Source: Lachnoclostridium sp. An131
GTDB lineage: Bacteria; Bacillota; Clostridia; Lachnospirales; Lachnospiraceae
Reading direction: 5' to 3'
NCBI RefSeq assembly: GCF_002160825.1
Contig: NZ_NFLI01000009.1
Location: forward strand, 1-64,000
Length of the DNA: 64,000 bases
In this document: piece by piece, positions 8,123 to 16,203 of the stretch
Layout of the letters: each line of letters starts with the position of its first letter
Position numbering within the stretch: position 1 is the stretch's first letter
Program-made: the position numbers and the translations under genes
The notes under the pieces: generated by a model
What the model was told of the DNA's origin: nothing
Seen by the model: the letters and a program-made list of their open reading frames with translations, nothing else
Databases searched by the model: none

Positions 8123-8260
8123 ATGATAAAGATATTTTTTATCTGCCACGGCAGTATCTTGAAAAGTCCCGGAAAAGCCAGTAAAATCAATGGTTTTACG
8201 AAACAGAGAGGCGTTTACTACACCACGACTACACCATTTTTTGAAAGAGCCTTGATGTGA
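8123..8260 (+). pseudogene. 5' fragment of a low-molecular-weight tyrosine phosphatase gene fused to repeat DNA
   Basis: The first 12 codons (MIKIFFICHGSI) copy the start of the intact phosphatase gene at 11605, including the ribosome binding site region (GAAAGGAT) and a 16-base exact match (TTTATCTGCCACGGCA). The reading frame then runs into unrelated repeat-like DNA (KSPGKASKINGF..., ...YYTTTTP...) and stops at 8258. The catalytic Arg of the CX5R loop is lost, so the 45-residue product cannot be a phosphatase. Confidence 0.8.
8159..8198 (+). repeat. Imperfect repeat, left copy
   Basis: This 40-base segment (TTGAAAAGTCCCGGAAAAGCC...) is similar to 11489-11528 in the same orientation, with a few substitutions and single-base gaps. 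Both copies are associated with a nearby TTACTACACCA motif (8216-8226 and 11417-11427). The two copies bracket the 3.3-kb toxin/antitoxin-rich segment. Confidence 0.65.
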
Positions 8261-8322
8261 CGAATTTTATGGACGATACAGTAAAGCGGCGTATTCCTTA
8301 ATAGGAGTATCGTCGCTTGCTG

Positions 8323-8602
8323 CTAAATCTGATGTGTGAGTATCCAGTCCAGTAAATCAGAAGATTGAATGGTGCCTGCCGCTAATTGCAGGATAATATC
8401 GGACAATTCTGTTTGTGTATACTGTAATTCAATCCCGTTTAAAGCGAGGAACACCAGCATGGCGTTCTCTACCAAAGGTTTGGAAAGGAGCGCTCAGCGC
8501 AGAATCCAGAATCCCTTCATCGCGCAGGCCAGATGAACCTCCGGTCTCTGCAATGAGTTGTTCGTGGAGCAGAAGTATCTGCGTTTTGGATAATCGGATC
8601 AT
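8323..8602 (-). pseudogene. Doc-type toxin, internally deleted and out of frame
   Basis: The 5' part, starting ATG at 8602 and overlapping the phd stop as ATGA, encodes a normal Doc N-terminus (MIRLSKTQILLLHEQL..., GLRDEGILDSALSAPFQTF). At about 8470-8478 the sequence jumps to the Doc C-terminus in another frame (AMLVFLALNGIELQYTQ, then LSDIILQLAAG, ending THQI at 8323). The missing middle, some 35 codons by comparison with full Doc proteins of about 125 residues, contains the Fic catalytic motif HxFxDGNKR. The toxin is therefore dead while its antitoxin is intact. Confidence 0.85.
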
Positions 8603-8841
8603 TTGGCAAGTACCTCGTAAGCCTGCCGGTTCTTTTCGATGAGACGTTTAGAAATAGCCATGATATCTTCGTCGTCAGCAAGCTGCTCCTGTTCAGCGGC
8701 ACTGAATTCCATGACCAGATACCGGGGAACGTTGTTCTTTAATATGATGACAGAACCGATCTCATCTACGAGGCGGGCCACTTTAGAGAAGTTTTGATTG
8801 GCATCGGTGATGGAAACAAGATTCTTGGTGTTGATATACAT
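8599..8841 (-). CDS. Phd/YefM-family antitoxin
   Basis: This 80-residue protein is a Phd-type antitoxin: the N-terminal part (STRNLVSI-like TKNLVSITDANQNFSKVARLVDE) forms the DNA-binding dimer fold and the C-terminal tail (AISKRLIEKNRQAYEVLAK) would wrap the toxin. AAAGGAGG precedes the ATG by seven bases. A palindrome overlaps its promoter, consistent with autorepression. The downstream toxin gene is destroyed, so this is an orphan antitoxin, possibly still able to neutralise a related Doc elsewhere. Confidence 0.87.
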   Translation of the reverse strand: MYINTKNLVSITDANQNFSKVARLVDEIGSVIILKNNVPRYLVMEFSAAEQEQLADDEDIMAISKRLIEKNRQAYEVLAK

Positions 8842-8871
8842 AACGAAACCTCCTTTACGGTCTTTACTTTT

Positions 8872-8908
8872 ATTATATCTGAAAATAGGATAAATTCAAC
8901 CTATTTTC
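8872..8908 (-). promoter_or_regulatory. phd promoter and palindromic operator
   Basis: On the minus strand TTGAAT (8899-8894), a 16-base spacer and TATAAT (8877-8872) form a good sigma-A promoter. A perfect inverted repeat, GAAAATAGG (8881-8889) and CCTATTTTC (8900-8908), overlaps the spacer and the -35 box, a natural site for repression by the Phd protein. Confidence 0.75.
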
Positions 8909-9005
8909 AAAAAATTATAGGCAGGGAAGATCAAAATCTTTACGGCGAAACAGCCATGGAACGACCATTGTTGTATGCTCGAATTATAGGCCAGTAGCGA
9001 GAATC

Positions 9006-9034
9006 TTGATTTTGTTCGCATTAGCGAATATAAT
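9006..9034 (+). promoter_or_regulatory. Promoter with short palindrome before the broken HTH gene
   Basis: TTGATT (9006-9011), a 17-base spacer and TATAAT (9029-9034) make a near-consensus promoter. TTCGC-ATTA-GCGAA (9015-9028) fills the spacer and is a candidate operator for the small HTH protein once encoded downstream. Confidence 0.65.
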
Positions 9035-9075
9035 TTAACTATAATTTGCCGAACCAAAGGAAAGGCAGGTAAAAC

Positions 9076-9293
9076 ATGGCTTATTTGTCGATTGCTCAGA
9101 TGGCAGAGAGATTGGGCGTTTTCCCGGGTGGATTCAGATTCTGTGCCATGATGGGCGTGTTCCTGCGGCAATTTGAATTGGACATGCTTGGGAAATTCCA
9201 GATGATGCCAAAAAGCCCACAGATGCCAGAATTAAGTCTGGGAAATGAATCAAAACTAAGGATGACCAGGAAAGAGGTACTATCGATGTCTGA
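9076..9293 (+). pseudogene. Small helix-turn-helix protein, frameshifted
   Basis: The first 15 residues (MAYLSIAQMAERLGV) match the start of a common Clostridia family of small excisionase/MerR-like DNA-binding proteins. After a frameshift near 9120 the expected continuation is visible in another frame (QILCHDGRVPAAI, stop, IGHAWEIPDDAKKPTDARIKSGK, stop, IKTKDD). One frameshift and at least two nonsense changes show that it is a pseudogene. It runs directly into the truncated AlbA_2 gene. Confidence 0.7.
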
Positions 9294-10421
9294 CATAAAG
9301 GTAATATCAAAGGACTGACGGATGTAAAACAAGCCTGCTTGGATATTGAGAACAAAATTAATGACAGCATTACTCCTCAGCCTGATTATACACTGGAATT
9401 GCAGAATAATGACAGAACGATAAAACTGACTATAAAAAGCGGGCTTCAAAAGCCATATTTATATAAATCAAAAGCATACAAACGAAATGATACCGCAACC
9501 ATAGAGGTTGACATCCTGGAATTATCAAGACTAATTTTGGAAGGAAAAAATATCAGATTTGAAGAATTGCCCTGTGGAGATCAAGAACTTACGTTTGATA
9601 CTCTAAGCCGAAAATTAAAAGAATGCATTCAGATTGAAACTTTTAATCAGGATACCTTAAAAACGTTGAATTTATATAACAGCAATATTGGATACAATAA
9701 TGCGGCTGGTATATTGGCAGATAAAAATCATTTTCCGGGAATTGATATTGTGAAGTTCGGTGAAGATATCAGTGTGATTCATAAGAGAGCAACATTCGAT
9801 AATATGTCCATTTTGGCAGCATATGAAAAAGCATTAGAGGTATTCAAAGATTATTATCAATACGAAGAGATACAAGGTGCCGACAGGAAAAAGGTAGAAA
9901 AAATTCCGGAGGCTGCATTCAGAGAAGCCATTGCAAATGCATTGATTCATAGAGTGTGGGATGTGGAGTCACAAATAAAAGTTTCCATGTTTGATGACAG
10001 AATAGAAATTATTTCTCCGGGAGGACTGCCATCTGGAATAACAGAAGATGAGTATTTATCAGGAAAACTTTTTGTTTTAAGAAACCGAAATCTTGCAAAT
10101 GTATGTTACAGGCTGGGATTTGTCGAAATATTTGGTACGGGAATTACACGAATAAAACAACTCTATGAAGAAGGATTAAAACAACCGGATTTTGAAGTGT
10201 CGGAAAATACAATTAAGATTACACTCCCGGTTTTTGAGAAAGACCTGAATTTAACAGAAGATGAAAGGAAAATATATAAGATTTTAAGTAAGACAATGTT
10301 GAAATCCATCAGCGAAATTGCTTCTTGCGTCCCGTTTGGCAAATCAAAAACAACACAGTTACTGAAAGAAATGAGCAAAAAAGGTGTTGTGAAAATTGAA
10401 GGGAGGGTATTGTATGTATAA
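9294..10421 (+). pseudogene. AlbA_2/Schlafen-type putative ATP-binding protein, 5'-truncated
   Basis: The open part (TTG at 9339, 360 codons) belongs to the AlbA_2 plus RecG-like HATPase-containing regulators often found on mobile DNA. Homology continues in frame upstream to 9294 (HKGNIKGLTDVKQACLDIE), preceded by a stop codon, so the first half of the AlbA_2 domain is missing. Retained are the rest of AlbA_2 (KPYLYKSKAYKRNDTATIE), the ATP-binding region (FREAIANALIHRVW, EIISPGGLPSG, GTGITRI) and a C-terminal winged helix. Such proteins are thought to be transcription regulators. A short translated product from the TTG cannot be excluded. Confidence 0.68.
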
Positions 10422-10465
10422 TTTGAAATTGAGACATATATTCCATGGAGAAGTGAGGAAATGCG

Positions 10466-11398
10466 ATGGTTAATAAAAATGAAATCATTATATTTGAAAC
10501 AAAAGATAAAAGCATCTCTTTGCCGGTTAAAATAGAAAATGAATCCGTTTGGTTGAATAGAAACCAAATGGCAGAATTGTTTGAACGCGATGTTAAAACC
10601 ATTGGAAAACATATTAACAATGCCCTAAAAGAAGAATTATCCGAACAAAATTCAGTTGTCGCAAAATTTGCGACAACTGCTTCTGACAATAAAACATATA
10701 TGGTTGAACATTATAATTTGGATGTTATTATTTCAGTTGGGTATCGGGTAAAATCAAAACGGGGTGTTGAATTTAGACGATGGGCAAATTCTGTATTAAA
10801 AGAATACATACTTAAAGGTTATGCCGTAAATCATAAACGTATGAATCAGTTAAATGAGGTAATACGAGTTATGAAAAGAGTAGAAAACAGCCTTGATTCA
10901 AAACAGGTGCTGGCGGTGGTGGAACGATACAGTCAAGCTCTGGATCTGCTGGACGCATATGATCATCAGAACATGATACGTCCGAAAGGAAATACGGCAA
11001 CTTATATTCTGACCTACGAAGAATGCAGAAAAATGATTGACAGCATGAAATATGGAAACAACAGTACGTTATTTGGAAATGAAAAAGATGATTCTTTTAA
11101 AGGCAGCATTGGAGCAATTTACCAGAGTTTTGGCGGAGAAGACCTATATCCTACATTGGAGGAGAAAGCAGCAAATTTATTGTATTTTATAACGAAAAAT
11201 CATAGTTTTTCAGACGGAAATAAAAGGATAGCCGCTGCCGTATTTTTATATTTTTTGGATAAAAATAATGCTTTGTTTAAAAATGAAGAAAAATTGATTG
11301 ATGATCATACAATTGTGGCTCTTACGATTATGATTGCGGAATCAAATCCAGAAGAAAAAGAGATGATGATAAGTGTTGTCATGAACTGTATGAAATAA
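10466..11398 (+). CDS. RhuM-Fic/Doc fusion protein
   Basis: This 310-residue protein combines an N-terminal RhuM-like DNA-binding domain (WLNRNQMAELFERDVKTIGKHI, then EHYNLDVIISVGYRVKS and RGVEFRRWANSVLKEY) with a C-terminal Fic/Doc domain. The Fic motif HSFSDGNKR is intact at residues 246-254, so nucleotide-transfer or kinase-like activity on a protein target is possible. Similar proteins sit in genomic islands beside defence and toxin genes. A 27-base perfect palindrome lies inside the coding region (10653-10679). The start has GAAGTGAGGAAA upstream, a moderate site. Confidence 0.85.
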   Translation: MVNKNEIIIFETKDKSISLPVKIENESVWLNRNQMAELFERDVKTIGKHINNALKEELSEQNSVVAKFATTASDNKTYMVEHYNLDVIISVGYRVKSKRGVEFRRWANSVLKEYILKGYAVNHKRMNQLNEVIRVMKRVENSLDSKQVLAVVERYSQALDLLDAYDHQNMIRPKGNTATYILTYEECRKMIDSMKYGNNSTLFGNEKDDSFKGSIGAIYQSFGGEDLYPTLEEKAANLLYFITKNHSFSDGNKRIAAAVFLYFLDKNNALFKNEEKLIDDHTIVALTIMIAESNPEEKEMMISVVMNCMK

Positions 11399-11488
11399 TA
11401 TCTTTCAGATACCACTTACTACACCATTTGCCCGTAAATCTGCGTAGATTTACGAAGAATAGCGTAGGTTTTGGGTAAAACACAAAAA

Positions 11489-11528
11489 TTGAAAAAAGCG
11501 CCGGAAAGCCCGTAATATCAAGGTTTGA
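11489..11528 (+). repeat. Imperfect repeat, right copy
   Basis: This is the counterpart of 8159-8198 (TTGAAAAAAGCGCCGGAAAGCC...), lying between the RhuM-Fic gene and the intact phosphatase. The TTACTACACCA motif is at 11417-11427. The rest of 11399-11604 shows no gene, only a small TCTGCGTAGATTTACG-type hairpin near 11437. Confidence 0.6.
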
Positions 11529-11604
11529 AGGCTTATGAAGCACCCTCCGGGCATCCCTTATGCGCTGAAAAACAGCGCAAAAAAGAGGAAAGGATATAAA
11601 AGAT

Positions 11605-12087
11605 ATGATAAAAATACTATTTATCTGCCACGGCAACATCTGCCGCAGCACAATGGCCCAATACGTCTTTCAGCACATGGTCGACAAACGCGGCCTCTCA
11701 TCCAGCTTCTACATCGATTCCGCAGGAACCAGCCGCGAGGAAATCGGAAACGGTGTTCACCGCGGAACCAGAAAGAAGCTGAAGGAAGAGGGCATCTGGT
11801 GCGGCGACCACCGGGCAGTTCAGATGACAAAGGCCGATTACGGAAAATATGATTATCTCATTGGTATGGACAGCTGGAACCGCAGGAACATGATGCGGAT
11901 TCTGGGCTCGGATCCGGAGGGGAAGGTGTCGCTGCTTCTGGATTTCTCGGAGCGGCCCAGAGATATCGCAGACCCGTGGTACACGGGAAATTTTGACGTG
12001 ACCTATGAGGATGTGAAGGAGGGCTGTGAGGCGCTTCTGGAACATATTTTAAAGGAGGATGCGGGAAAGCTGCGTTCAAAGGATTGA
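11605..12087 (+). CDS. Low-molecular-weight protein-tyrosine phosphatase
   Basis: This 160-residue cytoplasmic enzyme dephosphorylates phosphotyrosine. The P-loop is at the N-terminus, CHGNICRS with nucleophile C8 and R14. The general-acid Asp is D123 in DPWYTG, and the length is normal for the family. GGAAAGGA precedes the ATG. In Firmicutes such enzymes act on BY-kinases and capsule or stress proteins; no kinase gene is adjacent here. A truncated copy of its 5' end lies 3.5 kb upstream, at the other edge of the island. Confidence 0.95.
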   Translation: MIKILFICHGNICRSTMAQYVFQHMVDKRGLSSSFYIDSAGTSREEIGNGVHRGTRKKLKEEGIWCGDHRAVQMTKADYGKYDYLIGMDSWNRRNMMRILGSDPEGKVSLLLDFSERPRDIADPWYTGNFDVTYEDVKEGCEALLEHILKEDAGKLRSKD

Positions 12088-12165
12088 TGGAAAACGGCTT
12101 ATCCATTATTAACAAAAAAGTTACAGAAAATTTTGATTTTTTATACAATTACGCCTGAAAATGAA

Positions 12166-12194
12166 TTGACTGACAGTGCAAAAAGATCTATAAT
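12166..12194 (+). promoter_or_regulatory. Sigma-A promoter of hppA
   Basis: TTGACT (12166-12171), 17-base spacer, TATAAT (12189-12194). Transcription would begin near 12201, about 50 bases before the start codon. Confidence 0.8.
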
Positions 12195-12249
12195 GGGAAC
12201 CAAAGTTCGATTTTTTTGGACAAAATAAATAGAAGTGGGGGGAAGGAAT

Positions 12250-14334
12250 ATGGATCTGATGCAGCTCGTTTATACAATTTCATTTTTGGCCGTAGTGATC
12301 GCGTTTGCATATGCGGTGTACCTGCATTTCTGGGTGAAAAGACAGCCTGCGGAGAATCAGAAGATTCTTGAAGTATCTGGCTTGATTCATGCGGGCGCCA
12401 ACACCTTCATGCGGAAGGAATATCTGATTCTGGCCAGGTTTGCGGGAGTGGCGGCGGTGCTGATCCTGGTTTTCCTGCCTGCCCCCATCTGGAATGGGAA
12501 TATTGCGGATAATCTTTCCATGGTTATCGCGTATCTGGCTGGAACCGTCCTGTCGGCTATTGCCGGAAAGATGGGAATCGTGGTGGCGACGCAGGCCAAC
12601 TCGCGGGCGGCGGAAGGCGCGCAAAAGGGCCTGAAGCCGGCGTTTCTGATTGGGTTCCGCGGCGGAGCGGTGATGGGCCTGGCTGTGGTAGGCTTCTGCC
12701 TGCTGGGTGTGATGGCAGTGCTGATGATTACGGGGGATGCCTCGATTCTTCTGGGCTTTTCTTTTGGAGCCAGCTCCCTGGCGCTCTTTGCCAAGGCGGG
12801 CGGCGGAATCTTTACAAAGACTGCTGATGTGGCGGCTGATCTGACGGGTAAGGTAGAGCTGGGGATTCCGGAGGATGATCCCCGGAACCCGGCTGTTATC
12901 GCGGATAATGTGGGAGATAACGTGGGCGACGTGGCCGGCATGGGCGCGGATCTCTTTGATTCCAATGTGGCGGCTATGGCTTCGGCCCTTGTCATGGCGC
13001 AGGCGCTGGACGGAGGCATCGGCGTCAACAGTGCGGTGGTATTCTGCTATGCGGCGATTGGCCTGCTGGCTTCTATTATCGGAATCGCCTGCGCGCGTGT
13101 GGGCAAGAACGGAAATCCCACGCAGGCGCTCAATTCTTCGACCTATTCGACTACCCTGCTGTTTATCATTCTGACCGGGGCGGCGACCTGGTTCCTGGAC
13201 GGCTTCGAGTGGAGAATCTGGGGAGCCTCCGCGATCGGACTTGTAGTAGGCGTGGTTATCGGCATTACGACAGATTATTTTACAGATGACAGCAAGCCGA
13301 TTGTCCGGAAGGTGGCGCATGCGTCCCAGTCCGGTTCGGCGTTTACGATACTATCCGGCATTTCCTATGGATTTATTTCAGCGCTTCCGGCTATGGTGGG
13401 AATCGCGGTTTCCGCTTTGGCGGCTTATAAGCTGTGCGAGCCGCTGGGCGAGGGCTATGCGCTGTTCGGCATTGCGATGGCGGCAGTCGGCATGCTTTCC
13501 ATCGTTGGTATGATCATCAGCAACGATGCCTACGGTCCTATCGTTGATAATGCGAGAGGCCTGGCGGAGATGGGAGGTCTTGGTGAAGAGACGATCCGCG
13601 TGGCGGATGAGCTGGACAGCGCCGGCAATACGGTAAAGGCTGTGACGAAGGGATTTTCCATTGGCGCAGCGGGACTTACGGTGATTTCCCTTCTCGGGGC
13701 CTATATGTCAGAGGTCAACGTGTCTCTGGCTGCGCTTGGAAAGGAATTGATTACCGGCTTTGATATCATGGATCCGACCGTATTTTTCGGCATCCTGATC
13801 GGCGCGGCTGTCCCGGCAGTGTTTTCGGCCATGCTGATGCTGGGCGTAGATAAGAACGCGCAGAAGATGGTGGCGGAGATTCGGCGGCAGTTCAACGAGA
13901 TCGTGGGGCTGAAGGAAGGAAAGGAAGGCGTAAAGGCAGATTACGATACCTGTATTAATATTGCGACGGAAGGCGCCCTGCATGAGCTGATTCCTGCGGG
14001 CCTGCTGGCGATTGTCGCGACGGTGCTCGTAGGCTTTATCGGCGGGCCGCTGGCTATCGGCGGCTTCCTGCTGGGGAATATTGTGAGCGGCCTTCTGCTG
14101 GCGCTGTTTATGTCAAACGCAGGCGGCCTCTGGGACAACTCGAAGAAATACATAGAGGCGGGCAATGAAGGCGGCAAGGGCTCCAGGGCCCACAAGGCTG
14201 CGGTTACGGGAGATACAGTCGGAGATCCCTTCAAGGATACGGCGGGGCCGTCTATCAATACACAGATTACGGTGGTATCTCTGGTCTCTTCCCTGCTGGC
14301 GTCTCTGTTTGCGGCGGTTTCGCTGTTTGGATAG
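12250..14334 (+). CDS. hppA: Membrane-bound proton-translocating pyrophosphatase
   Basis: HppA (694 residues, some 15-16 membrane segments) couples pyrophosphate hydrolysis to cation pumping across the cytoplasmic membrane. The core motifs are present: TKTADVAADLTGKVE, DDPRNPAVIADNVGDNVGD and the C-terminal GDTVGDPFKDTAGPSIN. In the GNTVKAVTKG segment, K463 occupies the position where K+-dependent enzymes carry Ala, so this copy has the K+-independent signature, usually meaning H+ transport. I start at ATG 12250, with GGGGGGAAGG just upstream, rather than at the GTG at 12235. It is a single-gene unit with its own promoter and terminator. Confidence 0.96.
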   Translation: MDLMQLVYTISFLAVVIAFAYAVYLHFWVKRQPAENQKILEVSGLIHAGANTFMRKEYLILARFAGVAAVLILVFLPAPIWNGNIADNLSMVIAYLAGTVLSAIAGKMGIVVATQANSRAAEGAQKGLKPAFLIGFRGGAVMGLAVVGFCLLGVMAVLMITGDASILLGFSFGASSLALFAKAGGGIFTKTADVAADLTGKVELGIPEDDPRNPAVIADNVGDNVGDVAGMGADLFDSNVAAMASALVMAQALDGGIGVNSAVVFCYAAIGLLASIIGIACARVGKNGNPTQALNSSTYSTTLLFIILTGAATWFLDGFEWRIWGASAIGLVVGVVIGITTDYFTDDSKPIVRKVAHASQSGSAFTILSGISYGFISALPAMVGIAVSALAAYKLCEPLGEGYALFGIAMAAVGMLSIVGMIISNDAYGPIVDNARGLAEMGGLGEETIRVADELDSAGNTVKAVTKGFSIGAAGLTVISLLGAYMSEVNVSLAALGKELITGFDIMDPTVFFGILIGAAVPAVFSAMLMLGVDKNAQKMVAEIRRQFNEIVGLKEGKEGVKADYDTCINIATEGALHELIPAGLLAIVATVLVGFIGGPLAIGGFLLGNIVSGLLLALFMSNAGGLWDNSKKYIEAGNEGGKGSRAHKAAVTGDTVGDPFKDTAGPSINTQITVVSLVSSLLASLFAAVSLFG

Positions 14335-14362
14335 GTGAGAAATGAAATACTGAGGGAATAAA

Positions 14363-14410
14363 GAAATCTCCCGCGCTGCAGTCTGCTTTGCAGCGCGGGA
14401 GATTTCTTTG
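14363..14410. terminator. Bidirectional terminator between hppA and the lipoprotein gene
   Basis: A perfect 18-base stem (14363-14380 and 14389-14406) with an 8-base loop is followed by TTTG on the plus strand and has a short T-rich flank on the minus strand. It separates convergent genes. Confidence 0.85.
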
Positions 14411-14450
14411 CGTCCGGGGCCGGCGCTTATACTTTCGTTCCTGTTCATTT

Positions 14451-15677
14451 TCATTTCTGCTCAAAAGAAATGGTTCCTTCTTCCTCATTTACTGTATATG
14501 TTAAATCAAACAAGCTGCAGAAATCTTCCACAGTCACGCCTGCGCAGAAGGTGGCTGCTACCTGGATATCATCATCCGACGTGATCCAGGAAAGCTCGAG
14601 GGGTTCCCTGTTTTTTTCTATTTCAAGGCTGTGAATGGTGTTGTCATCGTATTCTGCTTTCATGCTCCAGGTGTTTTCCCCGATCTTCCAGGTGCTGGAA
14701 TAAACGGATTCCCGGGCGGACGCTTCGTAGGAGCCGCCAAGCGCTCTCACATACTCCCGGATGATTAATGGGAAGCTCATATTGTCTGTTATGAGACCGA
14801 TATCGATGACCATCATATAAGAATCCAGCTCTTTGCTGTACCAGCAGTATCTGTAATCGTCCGTGGTCAGCCCGTAGGGGCCATAAGGATTGTCGTTACT
14901 GTCATAGAGCATTTCCCGGCCGTTCAGGCGGATTGTATGCAGAGTGGATACGTGTCTGCCTGCGAGATATTCTTCCGGCACATCATCTCTGTCGATTTTG
15001 CCATCTACGTACAGCTGGGCATAGACTCCGGCCAGCCGGTCATAAAGCTCGCGCCTGCTGTTCTGCCCGGTGATACCGATGTCCGTCATGTTGACCCAGC
15101 TCTCATGAGCCTCCATTTCCACTTCCGAGCGGTGCCATACAAAGTGAATCGAAGCGAGAGGATTTTCTGTGAGAAATTCCGGCGGATTATAGGAAAGCTC
15201 CTGGCGGTATACCTGATCTGCCGCGAGCAGGGTGTCTACGGCGTTCTCAATATCCTGAAAGGAGAGCAGATAATACCAGCCGTATTCCGGCATGTAATGG
15301 CTGTCATGTTCCAAAACCTGCTTTAACTCATCCCGGTACAGGTCATGTACCACAGTTACATAATCACAGGAGAGGCTGCGGCTGTAAAACGGAGTCTGTG
15401 TAGCGTCAATCCAGATAGGAGACAGGAAGCTGTTTGCATGAAAGGTCAGATCACGCTTCAAGGTCCGGAATTCATATTCCATATTGTCCGGCGTTTCTTC
15501 GATCAGCTCTGTTCCTGTCAGCTCATAGGGCTCGGGGCAGATGGAATCCACATACTCCAGAACCCTTTCCTGCCCGTAGACGCTGCTGTCCTTGGTCAGA
15601 CAGCCGGAAAGGCCGGAAATGAGAAGCAGAGTAACAAAGGAAAATAGTATATGTAACCGTAATCGCTTTTTCATCAT
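14451..15677 (-). CDS. Lipoprotein of unknown function
   Basis: This 408-residue protein starts with a basic lipoprotein signal peptide (MMKKRLRLHILFSF...) and an LSGC lipobox, so it should be anchored on the outer face of the membrane. The mature part is acidic, Tyr/Trp-rich and has no motif I recognise. GGAGGG lies seven bases before the ATG. It stands alone, convergent with hppA and divergent from the padR operon. Binding or envelope-stress roles are only guesses. Confidence 0.8.
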   Translation of the reverse strand: MMKKRLRLHILFSFVTLLLISGLSGCLTKDSSVYGQERVLEYVDSICPEPYELTGTELIEETPDNMEYEFRTLKRDLTFHANSFLSPIWIDATQTPFYSRSLSCDYVTVVHDLYRDELKQVLEHDSHYMPEYGWYYLLSFQDIENAVDTLLAADQVYRQELSYNPPEFLTENPLASIHFVWHRSEVEMEAHESWVNMTDIGITGQNSRRELYDRLAGVYAQLYVDGKIDRDDVPEEYLAGRHVSTLHTIRLNGREMLYDSNDNPYGPYGLTTDDYRYCWYSKELDSYMMVIDIGLITDNMSFPLIIREYVRALGGSYEASARESVYSSTWKIGENTWSMKAEYDDNTIHSLEIEKNREPLELSWITSDDDIQVAATFCAGVTVEDFCSLFDLTYTVNEEEGTISFEQK

Positions 15678-15779
15678 GCAGAGCCCTCCAAAAAGCTGTC
15701 TGGGAATACCTGTATTGTAGCATAGGGAGGCGGTATTTTCTATCCTGTAAAGCCGATTCTTAAGATTTGTTTAATACTA

Positions 15780-15830
15780 TTGACAAAGCTATATTATATG
15801 GCATATAGTATAAATATCTTATAATACTAT
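15780..15830 (+). promoter_or_regulatory. padR promoter with AT-rich inverted repeat
   Basis: TTGACA (15780-15785), 18-base spacer and TATAGT (15804-15809) form a strong promoter. The inverted repeat ATAGTAT (15805-15811) and ATACTAT (15824-15830) overlaps the -10 box. PadR proteins bind such AT-rich dyads, so autorepression is likely. Confidence 0.7.
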
Positions 15831-15879
15831 ACAGCATATAATATTATGCGATGTAAAGCAAGGACAAGGAGAGGATTGC

Positions 15880-16203
15880 ATGGTATTTAACACAGGAGCG
15901 GCGCTCTTGGATGCAATCGTGCTGGCTGTTGTCTCCCATGACGCGGAAGGGACGTATGGATACAAGATTACCCAGGACGTCAGGCAGGCTATTGAGATAT
16001 CCGAGTCAACCCTGTACCCGGTTCTCCGGCGTCTACAGAAGGATGGCTGTCTGGAGACCTACGATATGGAGTACGCGGGGAGAAACCGCAGATATTACCG
16101 GCTCACCGAGGCGGGAGCAGCCCAGCTGAATTTGTATACGAGCGAGTGGAAAAGCTATTCTGAAAAAATATCGAAGCTGTTCGAGGGGAGTGAGAAAAAA
16201 TGA
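15880..16203 (+). CDS. PadR-family transcriptional regulator
   Basis: This 107-residue protein has the PadR winged helix (LDAIVLAVVSHDAEGTYGYKITQDV, then STLYPVLRRLQKDGCLE and GRNRRYYRLTEAG). PadR dimers repress neighbouring genes until an effector or envelope stress releases them. It is the first gene of a padR-DUF1700-DUF4097 operon, in which this kind of regulator typically controls the membrane proteins behind it. The stop overlaps the next start (ATGA). Confidence 0.92.
   Translation: MVFNTGAALLDAIVLAVVSHDAEGTYGYKITQDVRQAIEISESTLYPVLRRLQKDGCLETYDMEYAGRNRRYYRLTEAGAAQLNLYTSEWKSYSEKISKLFEGSEKK

Noticed and set aside
7957-8184. 75-codon open frame after the TIGR04076-like gene
   Set aside because: It has no recognisable motif, no ribosome binding site and overlaps the phosphatase fragment in a different frame; 7961-8122 otherwise shows nothing.
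12280-13320. 346-codon minus-strand frame inside hppA
   Set aside because: GC-rich shadow of a highly conserved membrane protein; basic low-complexity product without start signals.
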